Below are positions 7,243 to 15,319 of a stretch of DNA of 22,115 nt, piece after piece. The first letter of the stretch is position 1; each line of letters starts with the position of its first letter. The stretch comes from Actinomycetes bacterium (GTDB lineage Bacteria; Actinomycetota; Actinomycetes; Actinomycetales; Cellulomonadaceae), in contig JAJYTJ010000055.1 of the NCBI GenBank assembly GCA_021793115.1, positions 1 to 22,115 of the forward strand. The letters are read 5' to 3'. Position numbers and translations under genes: made by a program. Below the pieces are notes generated by a model, which was given only the letters and a program-made list of their open reading frames with translations, ran no database searches and was not told the DNA's origin.

Positions 7243-7983
7243 TCAGGACAGGCCGAGGAGGGGTGGCAGCTGCGCCAGCGTGGTGATCACCGGTACGCCG
7301 GCGGCCGTCACCTCGTCGTCCGCCACGGGCACGCGCCGACCACCCGGCCGGTCCAGCCACACGCCGACCAGGCCGGCGGCGGCCGCGGCCGCCGCGTCGA
7401 TGTCGAGCTCGTCGCCCACGTAGACGGTGCGGGCGGGGTCGGTGCCCAGGCGCCGGGCGCCCTCGAGGAACACCGCCGGGTCGGGCTTGCCGACGCCGAG
7501 CGTGTCGACCCCGACGAGCATCGGCACGCGCCCGCCGAACCCGGTGCGGGCCAGCTTGTCCTCCTGGTAGGCGACGCCCGCGTTGGACAGCGCGCCCATC
7601 GGCAGGCCGGCCGCCTGCAGCAGGTCGACCAGCGCCGTCGCGTCGTCGTGCGCGCGCCAGCCCGAGACGAACCCCGCGTCGAACACCTCGTCCCACGCGG
7701 CGAAGTCGGCCGCGGCGAGCGCGGGGCCGCCGAAGAGCTCGTGCAGCTGGTTCGCGCGCAGCAGCCGCTGCTCGACGAAGCCCAGCTCGCCGCGCGTGTA
7801 GGCGCGGTAGTGGCCGCCGGAGTCGGCACGCCACACTGCGAGCATCTCGTCGACGCGATCCACCGCGTCGGCCGGCAGGTAGGCCCGCGCGACCGCCGTC
7901 AGCGCGTGCACGAAGGCCCCGCGCGTGTCGACGAGCGTGTCGTCGATGTCGAACAGCACCCCGTCGACCGGCGGGACCCCCAC
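7243..7983 (-). CDS. HAD-family hydrolase
   Basis: A 246-residue haloacid-dehalogenase-type phosphatase. Motif I is LFDIDDTLVD (nucleophile D12, acid/base D14), motif II is around GALSNAG, motif III the Lys in GKPDPAVF, and motif IV VGDELDIDAAAAAAAG. The cap between motifs I and II (about residues 25-125) is helical, subclass C1. The substrate cannot be told; pyrimidine-nucleotide or sugar-phosphate phosphatases look similar. GTG at 7983 is chosen because GGAGG stands five bases upstream; a GTG six bases earlier overlaps that ribosome site. It follows gltX after 91 bases that hold the large inverted repeat at 7997-8064. Confidence 0.85.
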   Translation of the reverse strand: MGVPPVDGVLFDIDDTLVDTRGAFVHALTAVARAYLPADAVDRVDEMLAVWRADSGGHYRAYTRGELGFVEQRLLRANQLHELFGGPALAAADFAAWDEVFDAGFVSGWRAHDDATALVDLLQAAGLPMGALSNAGVAYQEDKLARTGFGGRVPMLVGVDTLGVGKPDPAVFLEGARRLGTDPARTVYVGDELDIDAAAAAAAGLVGVWLDRPGGRRVPVADDEVTAAGVPVITTLAQLPPLLGLS

Positions 7984-7996
7984 GCTCACCTCCCCG

Positions 7997-8064
7997 CGAA
8001 CACGGCAGTTCGCGTCGAGCACGGCAGGCAGGACTGCCGTGCTCGACGCGAACTGCCGTGTTCG
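7997..8064. repeat. Perfect 31-bp inverted repeat, 6-base loop
   Basis: Left arm 7997-8027 and right arm 8034-8064 are fully complementary, with loop GCAGGA. The hairpin lies 10 bases past the gltX stop and 13 bases before the HAD start. Inside each arm CACGGCAG occurs twice, 19 bases apart (8001 and 8020). The same period and core word (CTCGGCAG) appear in the array at 11866-11982. There is no T-run, so it is not a standard terminator. It may still stabilise the gltX mRNA end or block ribosome entry to the HAD gene. Confidence 0.95.
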
Positions 8065-8074
8065 GCGAGGGTGG

Positions 8075-9565
8075 TCACAGCGTCGCGCGCAGCCGGGCGA
8101 TGCGGGCGAGGGTCGAGTCCCGGCCGAGGATCTCCATCGACTCGAACAGCGGCGGCGACACCCGCCGGCCCGTGACGGCCACGCGCAGCGGCGTGTAGGC
8201 GAACCGAGGCTTGATCCCCAGCCCGTCGACGAGCGCCGCGGTCAGCGCCTCCTGCGTCGCGGCGGCGGTGAACGCCGGCAGGCCGGCCAGCGCGGCGGCC
8301 GCGGCATCGAGCACGGCGGCGGCGTCCTCGCGCAGCGCGGCGCGCGCGTCGTCCTCCCACGCGAGGTCCTCGTCGCCGACGAAGAGGAAGCCGAGCATGC
8401 CCACGGCCTCGCCGAGCAGGGTCATGCGCTCCTGCACCAGGGGCGCGCCGGCCGCCAGGCGCCGCCGCTCGTCGTCCGCGAGCTCGTCGTACGACGAGGC
8501 CGACAGCAGGCCGGCCGCGGCCAGGTAGGGCACCATGCGGTCGCGGAAGTCGTCGGCCGCCAGCAGCCGCACGTGGGCGGCGTTGATGGCCTCGGCCTTC
8601 TTGAGGTCGAACCGCGCCGGGTTGGGGTTGACGTCCGCGATGTCGAACGCGGCCACCATCTCGTCGAGCGTGAACACGTCGTGGTCCGGGGCGATGCCCC
8701 AGCCGAGCAGCGCGAGGTAGTTCAGCAGCCCTTCGGGGGTGAAGCCGCGCTGGCGGTGCAGGAAGAGGTTGGACTCCGGGTCGCGCTTCGACAGCTTCCG
8801 GTTCCCCTCCCCCATGACGTACGGCAGGTGGCCGAACAGGGGCATCACCGAGGCGACGCCCAGCTCCAGCAGCGCCTGGTAGAGCACCACCTGGCGCGGC
8901 GTGGAGCTCAGCAGGTCCTCGCCACGCAGCACGTGCGTGATGCCCATGAGCGCGTCGTCCACGGGGTTGACCAGCGTGTACAGGGGGTGCCCGGTGGAGC
9001 GCACGATGACGTAGTCCGGCACCGAGCCGGCCTTGAACGTCACGTCGCCGCGGATGAGGTCGGTGAACGTCACGTCCTCGTCGGGCATCCGCACCCGGAT
9101 CACCGGCTCGCGCCCCTGCGCCCGGTACGCGGCCTTCTGCTCCTCGGTGAGGTCGCGGTCGAACCCGTCGTAGCCCAGCTTGGGGTCGCGGCCCGCGGCG
9201 ACGTGCCGCGCCTCGATCTCCTCGGGCGTGGAGAACGACTCGTAGGCGAACCCGCCCTCGACGAGCCGCCGCGCGACGTCCTTGTAGATCGCCATGCGCT
9301 GGCTCTGCCGGTAGGGGGCGTACGGCCCACCCACCTCGACGCCCTCGTCCCAGTCCAGGCCCAGCCAGTGCAGCGCGTCCAGCAGCTGCTGGTAGCTCTC
9401 CTCAGAGTCGCGCGCCGGGTCGGTGTCCTCGATGCGGAAGACGAACGTGCCGCCGACGTGCCGGGCGTACGCCCAGTTGAACAGCGCGGTGCGGATGAGG
9501 CCCACGTGCGGCGTCCCGGTCGGGGACGGGCAGAAGCGGACCCGGATCGGGGAGGTGTGGGTCAC
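8075..9565 (-). CDS. gltX: Glutamyl-tRNA synthetase
   Basis: A 496-residue class I synthetase that charges tRNA-Glu with glutamate. The HIGH-type signature is [11 protein letters not shown] (13-23), and the KMSKS-type loop is KLSKR (257-261). [16 protein letters not shown] and the later VSDYV-like [18 protein letters not shown] match the catalytic core. The C-terminal 190 residues form the helical anticodon-binding part. The start is GTG at 9565, giving [17 protein letters not shown], placed 8 bases after a TAGGCT -10 box. Likely leaderless. Confidence 0.96.
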   Translation of the reverse strand: MTHTSPIRVRFCPSPTGTPHVGLIRTALFNWAYARHVGGTFVFRIEDTDPARDSEESYQQLLDALHWLGLDWDEGVEVGGPYAPYRQSQRMAIYKDVARRLVEGGFAYESFSTPEEIEARHVAAGRDPKLGYDGFDRDLTEEQKAAYRAQGREPVIRVRMPDEDVTFTDLIRGDVTFKAGSVPDYVIVRSTGHPLYTLVNPVDDALMGITHVLRGEDLLSSTPRQVVLYQALLELGVASVMPLFGHLPYVMGEGNRKLSKRDPESNLFLHRQRGFTPEGLLNYLALLGWGIAPDHDVFTLDEMVAAFDIADVNPNPARFDLKKAEAINAAHVRLLAADDFRDRMVPYLAAAGLLSASSYDELADDERRRLAAGAPLVQERMTLLGEAVGMLGFLFVGDEDLAWEDDARAALREDAAAVLDAAAAALAGLPAFTAAATQEALTAALVDGLGIKPRFAYTPLRVAVTGRRVSPPLFESMEILGRDSTLARIARLRATL

Positions 9566-9573
9566 GGGGGTAC

Positions 9574-9579
9574 AGCCTA
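9574..9579 (-). promoter_or_regulatory. Leaderless -10 box of gltX
   Basis: TAGGCT on the minus strand, 8 bases before the GTG start and identical in sequence and spacing to the sigR box. There is no ribosome site in between. Confidence 0.6.
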
Positions 9580-9628
9580 GTTGGGCGCACGACGAGCCCG
9601 GCCGGGGCGCCCGCGCTGGCGCGAGCGG

Positions 9629-10084
9629 TCAGCCGCGCGGCACGCCGCGGTTCGCCAGATCGTCGGCCTTCTCGTTGCCCGGGTCGCCGGCGTGGCCCTT
9701 GACCCACACCCAGCGCACCTCGTGCCGCGCGAGCTCGGCGTCGAGCGCCTGCCACAGCTCCTGGTTCTTCACGGGCTTCTTGTCCCTGGTCTGCCAGCCG
9801 TTGCGCTTCCAGCCGGCCATCCACGAGGTGACGCCCTGCATGACGTACTGCGAGTCGACGTGCAGCGTCACCGGTACCGGCCGGGTGAGCGCCCGCAGCG
9901 CCTCGATGACCGCGGTGAGCTCCATGCGGTTGTTCGTGGTGACCTTCTCGCCGCCCCACAGCTCGCGCTCGGCCTCACCCCACCGCAGCCACGCGCCCCA
10001 GCCGCCCGGACCGGGGTTGCCCTTGCAGGCGCCGTCCGTCCAGATGTCCACCGTGCCGTCGGTCGCGCCGGCGGTGTCGCTCAC
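9629..10084 (-). CDS. rnhA: Ribonuclease HI
   Basis: A 151-residue nuclease that cuts RNA in RNA-DNA hybrids. The catalytic set is visible: D17 ([17 protein letters not shown]), E55 ([13 protein letters not shown]), D77 (HVDSQYV) and D141 ([10 protein letters not shown]), with the flexible-loop H131 in [10 protein letters not shown]. The basic substrate-handle region [17 protein letters not shown] is present, so this is the full E. coli-like form. It starts at GTG 10084, overlapping the stop of the FAH gene (GTGA), so it is coupled to it. Confidence 0.95.
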   Translation of the reverse strand: MSDTAGATDGTVDIWTDGACKGNPGPGGWGAWLRWGEAERELWGGEKVTTNNRMELTAVIEALRALTRPVPVTLHVDSQYVMQGVTSWMAGWKRNGWQTRDKKPVKNQELWQALDAELARHEVRWVWVKGHAGDPGNEKADDLANRGVPRG

Positions 10085-10863
10085 CGCCGGATCACCGGGT
10101 TGCGCAGCACGCCGATGTCCTCGACCTCGACCTCGACGACGTCGCGCTCGACGAGCGGCCCGACGCCCGCCGGCGTGCCGGTGAGGATGACGTCGCCGGG
10201 CAGGAGCGTGAACACCTCGGAGACGTACGAGACGAGGTAGGCGACGTCGAACACCATCTGCGACGTGCGGCCGTCCTGGCGCGTCTCGCCGTTCACGCGC
10301 GCGCGCACGGCCAGGTCGTCGACGTCGAGCCCGGGGACGATCCACGGCCCGAGCGGGCACGAGGAGTCGAAGCCCTTGGCCCGGGTCCACTGCGCGTCCG
10401 TGCGCTGGATGTCGCGCGCCGTCACGTCGTTGGCGACCGTGAACCCGAACACCTTGCTCAGCGCCTCGTCGGGCGAGACGTTGCGCGTCACCTTGCCGAT
10501 GACCACGGCCAGCTCGGCCTCGTGCTCCACCTGCTCCGACCAGTCGGGCAGCACGATCGGGTCGTCCGGACCGATCACCGACGTGTTGGGCTTGAGGAAC
10601 AGCAGCGGGGCCGCCGGCACGGCGTTGCCGAGCTCGGCGGCGTGCTCGGCGTAGTTCCGACCGATGCCGACGACCTTCGAGCGCGGGATCACCGGCGCCA
10701 GCAGCCGCACGCCGTCCTCGGCGAGCCGGATCCGCTCGCCCGTGGGCTGCGTGGGCTGGTACAGCGGGTCGCCGCTGACGACGACGAGCTCCTCGTCCCC
10801 GGCTTCGCCCTCGACGAGCGCGAAGCGGGGGTCTGTCCCGGTGGTGAACCTGGCGATGCGCAC
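10081..10863 (-). CDS. Fumarylacetoacetate hydrolase-family protein
   Basis: A 260-residue FAH-fold enzyme. The divalent metal site E115, E117 ([12 protein letters not shown]) and D146 ([11 protein letters not shown]) is intact, together with [14 protein letters not shown] (66-79) and [11 protein letters not shown] (89-99). The C-terminal half has [17 protein letters not shown], the family's closing motif. Close relatives act on beta-diketo or 2-oxo acids (acylpyruvase, oxaloacetate tautomerase, hydroxyhepta-diene-dioate isomerase), and sequence alone cannot choose. The start is GTG at 10863, 6 bases after a TAGGGT box, so leaderless translation is likely. It is coupled to rnhA. Confidence 0.9.
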   Translation of the reverse strand: MRIARFTTGTDPRFALVEGEAGDEELVVVSGDPLYQPTQPTGERIRLAEDGVRLLAPVIPRSKVVGIGRNYAEHAAELGNAVPAAPLLFLKPNTSVIGPDDPIVLPDWSEQVEHEAELAVVIGKVTRNVSPDEALSKVFGFTVANDVTARDIQRTDAQWTRAKGFDSSCPLGPWIVPGLDVDDLAVRARVNGETRQDGRTSQMVFDVAYLVSYVSEVFTLLPGDVILTGTPAGVGPLVERDVVEVEVEDIGVLRNPVIRR

Positions 10864-10869
10864 GGCGCC

Positions 10870-10895
10870 ACCCTAGGGCCACGCGGCGCGTGGCC
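10870..10895 (-). promoter_or_regulatory. Leaderless -10 box with adjacent palindrome, FAH gene
   Basis: TAGGGT (10875-10870, minus) lies 6 bases before the GTG start. Directly upstream, GGCCACGCG (10877-10885) and CGCGTGGCC (10887-10895) form a perfect 9-bp inverted repeat around one G. This occupies the space between -10 and -35, a usual place for a repressor site, though it could instead be the hairpin ending the methyltransferase transcript. Confidence 0.5.
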
Positions 10896-10899
10896 ATCT

Positions 10900-10938
10900 C
10901 CTTGCCTACGATCCGTGCCTACGGTCCTTGCCTACGCC
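10900..10938. repeat. Three tandem copies of a 13-bp unit
   Basis: CCTTGCCTACGAT, CCGTGCCTACGGT and CCTTGCCTACGCC stand head to tail, sharing CCkTGCCTACG. The last copy overlaps the methyltransferase stop codon. The function is unknown; they could be binding sites upstream of the FAH gene. Confidence 0.85.
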
Positions 10939-11750
10939 CGGGCGAGCGCCTCGCCGTGCACCACGACGAACCACCCGTCCGGCTGCTCGCCCCACGCGCG
11001 CCACTCGTCGGCGAGCTGCTCGAGCGCCACCTCGTCGGCCAGGTGGTGCTCGAGCGCCGCGGTGGCGAAGCCCGACGAGACGCACCGGTCCGCCCACAGC
11101 TGCGACCACCAGGTGCGCTCGTCGGGCGTGGCGTAGCACCACGTGCCGGCGCCCGCGACGATGCCGTCGGGGTCGAAGCCCGCGGCCCGGACCCACGCCG
11201 ACAGCCGGCGGCCGGCGTCGGCCTGCGCGCCGAGGGCGGCCGCGACCTCCCGGTACAGCTCGCGCCATTCGTCGAGCCCGTCGCTCAGCGGGAACCAGGC
11301 GAAGGCGCCGTAGTCGGACTCGCGCACCGAGACCAGGCCGCCGGGCTTGGCGACGCGGCGCATCTCCCGCAGCGCGGCGACGGGGTCGGTGAGGTGCTGC
11401 AGCAGCTGGTGGGCGTGCACCACGTCGAACGACGAGTCGTCGAAGGCCAGCCGGTAGGCGTCGCCGGTCTCGAACCGGACCGTCTCGACGCCGCGCTCGG
11501 CGGCGTGCGCGCGGGCCTCGTCGAGCACGCCGGCCGCGGCGTCGACGCCGACCACCGGGCCGGGCGCCACCGCCTGCGCGAGGTCGACCGTCACGGTGCC
11601 CGGGCCGCACCCGATGTCGAGCAGGCTCATGCCGGGCCGCAGGTGGGGCAGCAGGTGGGCGGCGGAGTTCGCCGCCGAGCGCCAGCGGTGCGACCGCAGC
11701 ACTGACTCGTGGTGGCCGTGCACGTAGACGTCGGAGGGTCCGGAGCTCAC
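10932..11750 (-). CDS. Class I SAM-dependent methyltransferase
   Basis: A 272-residue protein of the UbiE-like methyltransferase group. SAM-binding motif I is LLDIGCGPGTVTVDLA (43-58), followed by the acidic strand VVGVDAAAG (66-74), FDVVHAHQLLQHLTDP (108-123) and RVAKPGGLVSVRE (132-144). The C-terminal 120 residues include several Trp and Tyr and may shape the substrate pocket; the substrate is unknown. The frame is open far upstream, antisense to the helicase, but methyltransferase similarity begins only after the GTG at 11750. That start is 5 bases after a TAGCAT box. Confidence 0.88.
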   Translation of the reverse strand: MSSGPSDVYVHGHHESVLRSHRWRSAANSAAHLLPHLRPGMSLLDIGCGPGTVTVDLAQAVAPGPVVGVDAAAGVLDEARAHAAERGVETVRFETGDAYRLAFDDSSFDVVHAHQLLQHLTDPVAALREMRRVAKPGGLVSVRESDYGAFAWFPLSDGLDEWRELYREVAAALGAQADAGRRLSAWVRAAGFDPDGIVAGAGTWCYATPDERTWWSQLWADRCVSSGFATAALEHHLADEVALEQLADEWRAWGEQPDGWFVVVHGEALARA

Positions 11751-11755
11751 ACGCC

Positions 11756-11761
11756 ATGCTA
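11756..11761 (-). promoter_or_regulatory. Leaderless -10 box of methyltransferase gene
   Basis: TAGCAT on the minus strand, 5 bases before the GTG start at 11750. The spacing is slightly short for a leaderless transcript but fits the others in the window. Confidence 0.45.
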
Positions 11762-11865
11762 GGCACTGTTCCCACATGCCGGGACACCGTGGCTCGAATG
11801 TCGAGACGCGGGCGGCGACCGCCCGCCGTCCCGGCGCGTCTCCGAGCTCAGCACGAGCGCACCGG

Positions 11866-11982
11866 CTCGGCACTCCTGGCCCGCCTGGGCGCTCCTGCTC
11901 CAACTCGGCAGTTCTGCCCCGCCTCGGCAGTGCTGCACCAGCTCGGCACTCGCACCTGCCGAGCCGGAGCGGCAGTGCCGAG
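11866..11982. repeat. Degenerate 19-bp tandem array with inverted copies
   Basis: Five units begin at 11866, 11885, 11904, 11923 and 11942, exactly 19 bases apart. A typical unit is CTCGGCAGTTCTGCCCCGC; the second is the most diverged. Two inverted copies of the core follow, TGCCGAG at 11957-11963 and AGTGCCGAG at 11974-11982, so hairpins such as GCTCGGCA (11941-11948) with TGCCGAGC (11957-11964) can form. It fills the middle of the 270-base gap between the divergent methyltransferase and helicase genes. Confidence 0.85.
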
Positions 11983-12020
11983 TCGGCGGCGGTCCTCCGC
12001 CGGGTGGGAGGATCGCGGAC

Positions 12021-14540
12021 ATGCCCGCCAGCCTCGCCGACCGCGTCCCGGCGGACCCCCACGACCCCGACGCCCTCTTCGCGGCCTTCACCGGGTGGGC
12101 GGCCGACCGCGGCCTGAGCCTGTACCCGCACCAGGAGGAGGCGCTGCTCGCCCTGGTCACGGGCGAGCACGTCATCATCACCACGCCCACCGGCTCGGGC
12201 AAGTCGCTCGTCGCCGAGGCCGCCCACTTCGTCGCCTTCGCCCAGGGGCGCCGCACGGTCTACACGGCCCCGCTCAAGGCCCTGGTCAGCGAGAAGTTCT
12301 TCGCGCTGGTCCACGCGTTCGGGTCGGCCAACGTCGGCATGATGACCGGTGACTCGTCGGTCAACCCGGACGCCCCCATCCTGTGCTGCACCGCCGAGAT
12401 CCTCGCCAACCTCGCGCTGCGGGACGGGCCGGACGCCGACGCCGCGCAGGTGGTGATGGACGAGTTCCACTTCTACGCCGACCCGCAGCGTGGCTGGGCG
12501 TGGCAGGTGCCGCTGCTGGAGCTGCCGCGCACGCAGTTCGTGCTCATGTCCGCCACGCTCGGCGACGTCACGTTCTTCGCCGACGACCTGGCCCGCCGCA
12601 CCGGCGTCGACGTCGCCACCATCACCGGCACGCAGCGGCCGGTGCCGCTGGAGTACGCGTACAGCGTCGAGCCGTTGCACGAGCTGCTCGACGAGCTGGT
12701 GCAGACCCACCGCGCGCCTGTCTACGTGGTGCACTTCACGCAGCGCGAGGCCGTCGAGCGCGCGCAGGCCCTCGCGAGCACCACCGTCGCCGGTCGCGCG
12801 CAGCGCGACGCCATCGCCGCCGAGCTGGGCGACTTCCGGTTCGGCCCGGGCTTCGGCCGGACGCTGTCGCGCCTGCTGCGACTCGGCGTGGGCGTGCACC
12901 ACGCCGGCATGCTGCCGCGCTACCGGCGCGTGGTGGAGCGGCTCACGCAGCGCGGCCTGCTGCCCGTGGTGTGCGGCACCGACACCCTCGGCGTCGGCAT
13001 CAACGTGCCGATCCGCACCGTGGTGCTGACGTCCCTCGTCAAGTACGACGGCGAGCGCATGCGCCACCTCACGGCGCGCGAGTTCCACCAGATCTCCGGC
13101 CGCGCGGGCCGGGCCGGCTTCGACACGCTCGGCGAGGTCGTCGTCATGGCGCCGGAGCACGTCATCGAGAACCGGCGCGCGCTGGCCAAGGCGGGCGAGG
13201 ACCCCAGGAAGGTCCGCAAGATCGTCCGCAAGCAGGCGCCGCCGGGCCACGTCAACTGGACCGACAAGACGTTCGAGCGCCTCCGTGACGCCCCGCCCGA
13301 GCCGCTGACCTCGAGCTTCGCGGTGACGCACGCCATGGTGCTCAACGTGCTGGAGCGCCAGGCGCTGCACGGCGCGGACCCGGTGGCGGTGATGACGCAC
13401 CTGCTGACCGACAACCACGAGCCGGCCTCGGCGCGCCGGCGCCACGTGCGCCGGGCGATCGAGGTCTACCGCTCGCTGCGCGCGTCCGGCGTCGTCGTGC
13501 GCGAGGGCCACACCGTTCGCCTGGCGCACGAGATCCCGGCGACGTTCGCGCTCAACCAGGCGCTGTCGCCGTTCGCCTACGCCGCGCTCGACCTGTTCGA
13601 CCCCACCGACCCCGGCTACGCGCACGACGTCGTCTCCGTGGTCGAGGCCACCCTCGACGACCCGCGCCAGGTGCTCGCGGCGCAGGAGAACCGCGCCCGG
13701 GGCGAGGCCGTCGCGGCGATGAAGGCCGAGGGCTACGACTACGACGAGCGCATGGCGCTGCTGGAGGACGTGAGCTACCCCAAGCCGCTCGCCGAGCCGC
13801 TGGGCGCCGCGTTCGCCGCCTACCGCTCCGGCAACCCCTGGGTGGCGGACCTCGAGCTGTCGCCGAAGTCGGTGGTGCGCGAGATGCACGAGCGTGCGAT
13901 GACCTTCCCCGAGTACGTCAGCCTCTACGGCCTGGACCGCACCGAGGGCGTGCTGCTGCGCTACCTCGCCGACGCCTACCGGGCGCTGCGGCAGACGGTG
14001 CCGCCGGACCGCACCACCGAGGACCTCGACGAGATCACCGAGTGGCTCGGCGACCTCGTCCGCCGCACCGACTCCAGCCTGCTCGACGAGTGGGAGCGGC
14101 TCGCGCACCCGGACGAGGAGGGGCCGCGCCCGCCTGAGGGCGAGGCCGCTCCCCCGCCGCTGTCCGGCACGCCGCGCGTGCTGCGGGCGCTCGTGCGCGG
14201 CGCGCTGTTCCGCCGCGTCGAGCTCGTCGCGCGCGAGGACTGGGCCGGGCTGGAGCGGTTCGGCGACGCCGACGAGGCGGGCGAGCCGTGGACCGCCGCG
14301 CGCTGGGAGGCCGCGCTCGAGCCCTACTGGGAGCTGCACGACGACGTCGGCATCGCGGCGCCGGCCCGCGGCCCGGGCCTGTTCCAGGTCGACGAGCGCG
14401 GCGCCACGTGGCACGTCGACCAGGTGCTCGACGACCCGGCGGGCGACCACGACTGGCGCATCGAGGCCGTCGTGGACCTGCCCGCGTCGGACCAGGACGG
14501 CGAGGTCAGGCTGCGGATCGCGTCCGTCGGGCCCCGCTGA
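12021..14540 (+). CDS. Ski2-like DEAD/DEAH-box RNA helicase with DUF3516-type C-terminus
   Basis: An 839-residue superfamily 2 helicase. Motifs in order: HQEEAL (37-42, Q-motif-like), I TPTGSGKS (55-62), Ia TAPLKALVSEK (82-92), II DEFH (147-150), III SATLG (177-181), then in the second RecA domain GVGINVPIRTVV and VI QISGRAGRAGFD (about 357-368). The DEFH box and GRAGRAGFD are typical of Ski2/Mtr4-type RNA helicases. The C-terminal 400 residues match the helical part found in actinobacterial DUF3516 helicases, which lack known partner domains. A role in RNA turnover is likely but unproven. The start is ATG 12021, with GGAGG nine bases upstream. Confidence 0.9.
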   Translation: MPASLADRVPADPHDPDALFAAFTGWAADRGLSLYPHQEEALLALVTGEHVIITTPTGSGKSLVAEAAHFVAFAQGRRTVYTAPLKALVSEKFFALVHAFGSANVGMMTGDSSVNPDAPILCCTAEILANLALRDGPDADAAQVVMDEFHFYADPQRGWAWQVPLLELPRTQFVLMSATLGDVTFFADDLARRTGVDVATITGTQRPVPLEYAYSVEPLHELLDELVQTHRAPVYVVHFTQREAVERAQALASTTVAGRAQRDAIAAELGDFRFGPGFGRTLSRLLRLGVGVHHAGMLPRYRRVVERLTQRGLLPVVCGTDTLGVGINVPIRTVVLTSLVKYDGERMRHLTAREFHQISGRAGRAGFDTLGEVVVMAPEHVIENRRALAKAGEDPRKVRKIVRKQAPPGHVNWTDKTFERLRDAPPEPLTSSFAVTHAMVLNVLERQALHGADPVAVMTHLLTDNHEPASARRRHVRRAIEVYRSLRASGVVVREGHTVRLAHEIPATFALNQALSPFAYAALDLFDPTDPGYAHDVVSVVEATLDDPRQVLAAQENRARGEAVAAMKAEGYDYDERMALLEDVSYPKPLAEPLGAAFAAYRSGNPWVADLELSPKSVVREMHERAMTFPEYVSLYGLDRTEGVLLRYLADAYRALRQTVPPDRTTEDLDEITEWLGDLVRRTDSSLLDEWERLAHPDEEGPRPPEGEAAPPPLSGTPRVLRALVRGALFRRVELVAREDWAGLERFGDADEAGEPWTAARWEAALEPYWELHDDVGIAAPARGPGLFQVDERGATWHVDQVLDDPAGDHDWRIEAVVDLPASDQDGEVRLRIASVGPR

Positions 14541-14563
14541 GAAACAGGACCAAGGTCCCTTGG

Positions 14564-14582
14564 TTAGGTGAGGCTACCCTAC
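14564..14582 (+). promoter_or_regulatory. DtxR/IdeR-type iron box
   Basis: TTAGGTGAGGCTACCCTAC matches the known 19-bp IdeR/DtxR consensus TTAGGTTAGGCTAACCTAA at 16 of 19 positions and keeps its symmetry. It lies 32 bases upstream of the -35 element of the VIT gene, centred about 76 bases before the likely transcription start. A second small palindrome, CCAAGG and CCTTGG (14550-14563), adjoins it. Confidence 0.75.
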
Positions 14583-14613
14583 GTTTGCGCAGGTCAGGGC
14601 AGGTTTCCCTAGG

Positions 14614-14642
14614 GTGACAACCGCCGGGGCGGCACGTACGGT
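14614..14642 (+). promoter_or_regulatory. Promoter of VIT-family gene
   Basis: GTGACA (14614-14619), 17 bases, TACGGT (14637-14642), then 6 bases to the GTG at 14649. This is the best-formed -35/-10 pair in the window, and the transcript would be leaderless. Confidence 0.7.
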
Positions 14643-14648
14643 GGCCCG

Positions 14649-15314
14649 GTGACCAGCCTCCCGCAGACCGAGACTGACCCCCTGACCTCCCCCACCTCGT
14701 CGACCGCGACCTCGCTCGCCACCGACCCCGCCACGCCGTCGCCCACCTCGCCCGCAGCCGCCGCGGCCGCGGACGGCCCCCGCGTCGTCTCCGCGAGCGG
14801 CCTCAACTGGCTGCGCGCCGGTGTGCTCGGCGCCAACGACGGCATCGTCTCCGTCGCCGCCACCGTGCTCGGCGTCGCCGGCGCCACGTCCGACGTCAAG
14901 GCGATCTTCATCGCGGGCATCGCGGCGCTCGTCGCGGGCGCCCTGTCGATGGCGGTCGGCGAGTACGTCTCCGTCTCCAGCCAGCGCGACGCCGAGATGG
15001 TCGCGGCGCGGCTGCGCGGGCTCGCCCACCACGAGGTCGAGCTCACCAACCCCTGGCACGCCGCGATCGCGTCGCTGTCGGCGTTCGCGGTCGGCGCGCT
15101 CATCCCGCTGCTCGTCGTCCTCGCCCCGTGGGGCAGCACGCGCAGCATCGCGACGTTCATCGCCGTGCTCGCCGCCCTCGTCGTCACCGGCTGGGTCAGC
15201 GCGCGGGTGTCGGGCGCCGGCGTGGGCCGCTCGGTGACGCGCAACGTCATCGGCGGCAGCCTCGCGATGGCGCTGACGTTCGGCGTCGGCTCGCTCGTCG
15301 GGCTCGCCGTCTGA
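14649..15314 (+). CDS. VIT-family iron/manganese transporter, short loop form
   Basis: A 221-residue membrane protein of the VIT1/CCC1 family. The core motifs are present: LNWLRAGVLGANDGIVSVA (52-70) and ALSMAVGEYVSVSSQRDAE (98-116). About five membrane helices are visible: 62-80, 86-106, 138-160, 167-185 and 199-220. The first 48 residues are a Ser/Thr/Pro/Ala-rich tail. Usual bacterial members have some 60 residues of acidic cytosolic helices between SSQRD and NPWHAA. Here only about 17 remain (117-133), so the metal-binding part seems absent. The family exports or sequesters Fe2+/Mn2+. The iron box upstream supports an iron role. It is followed by ybaK after 5 bases. Confidence 0.88.
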   Translation: MTSLPQTETDPLTSPTSSTATSLATDPATPSPTSPAAAAAADGPRVVSASGLNWLRAGVLGANDGIVSVAATVLGVAGATSDVKAIFIAGIAALVAGALSMAVGEYVSVSSQRDAEMVAARLRGLAHHEVELTNPWHAAIASLSAFAVGALIPLLVVLAPWGSTRSIATFIAVLAALVVTGWVSARVSGAGVGRSVTRNVIGGSLAMALTFGVGSLVGLAV

Positions 15315-15319
15315 CGCGG

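Noticed and set aside
10932..14450. A 1172-codon minus-strand open frame
   Set aside because: Only the last 272 codons (10932-11750) resemble a protein family. The rest is antisense to the helicase and reflects the lack of stop codons in GC-rich DNA.
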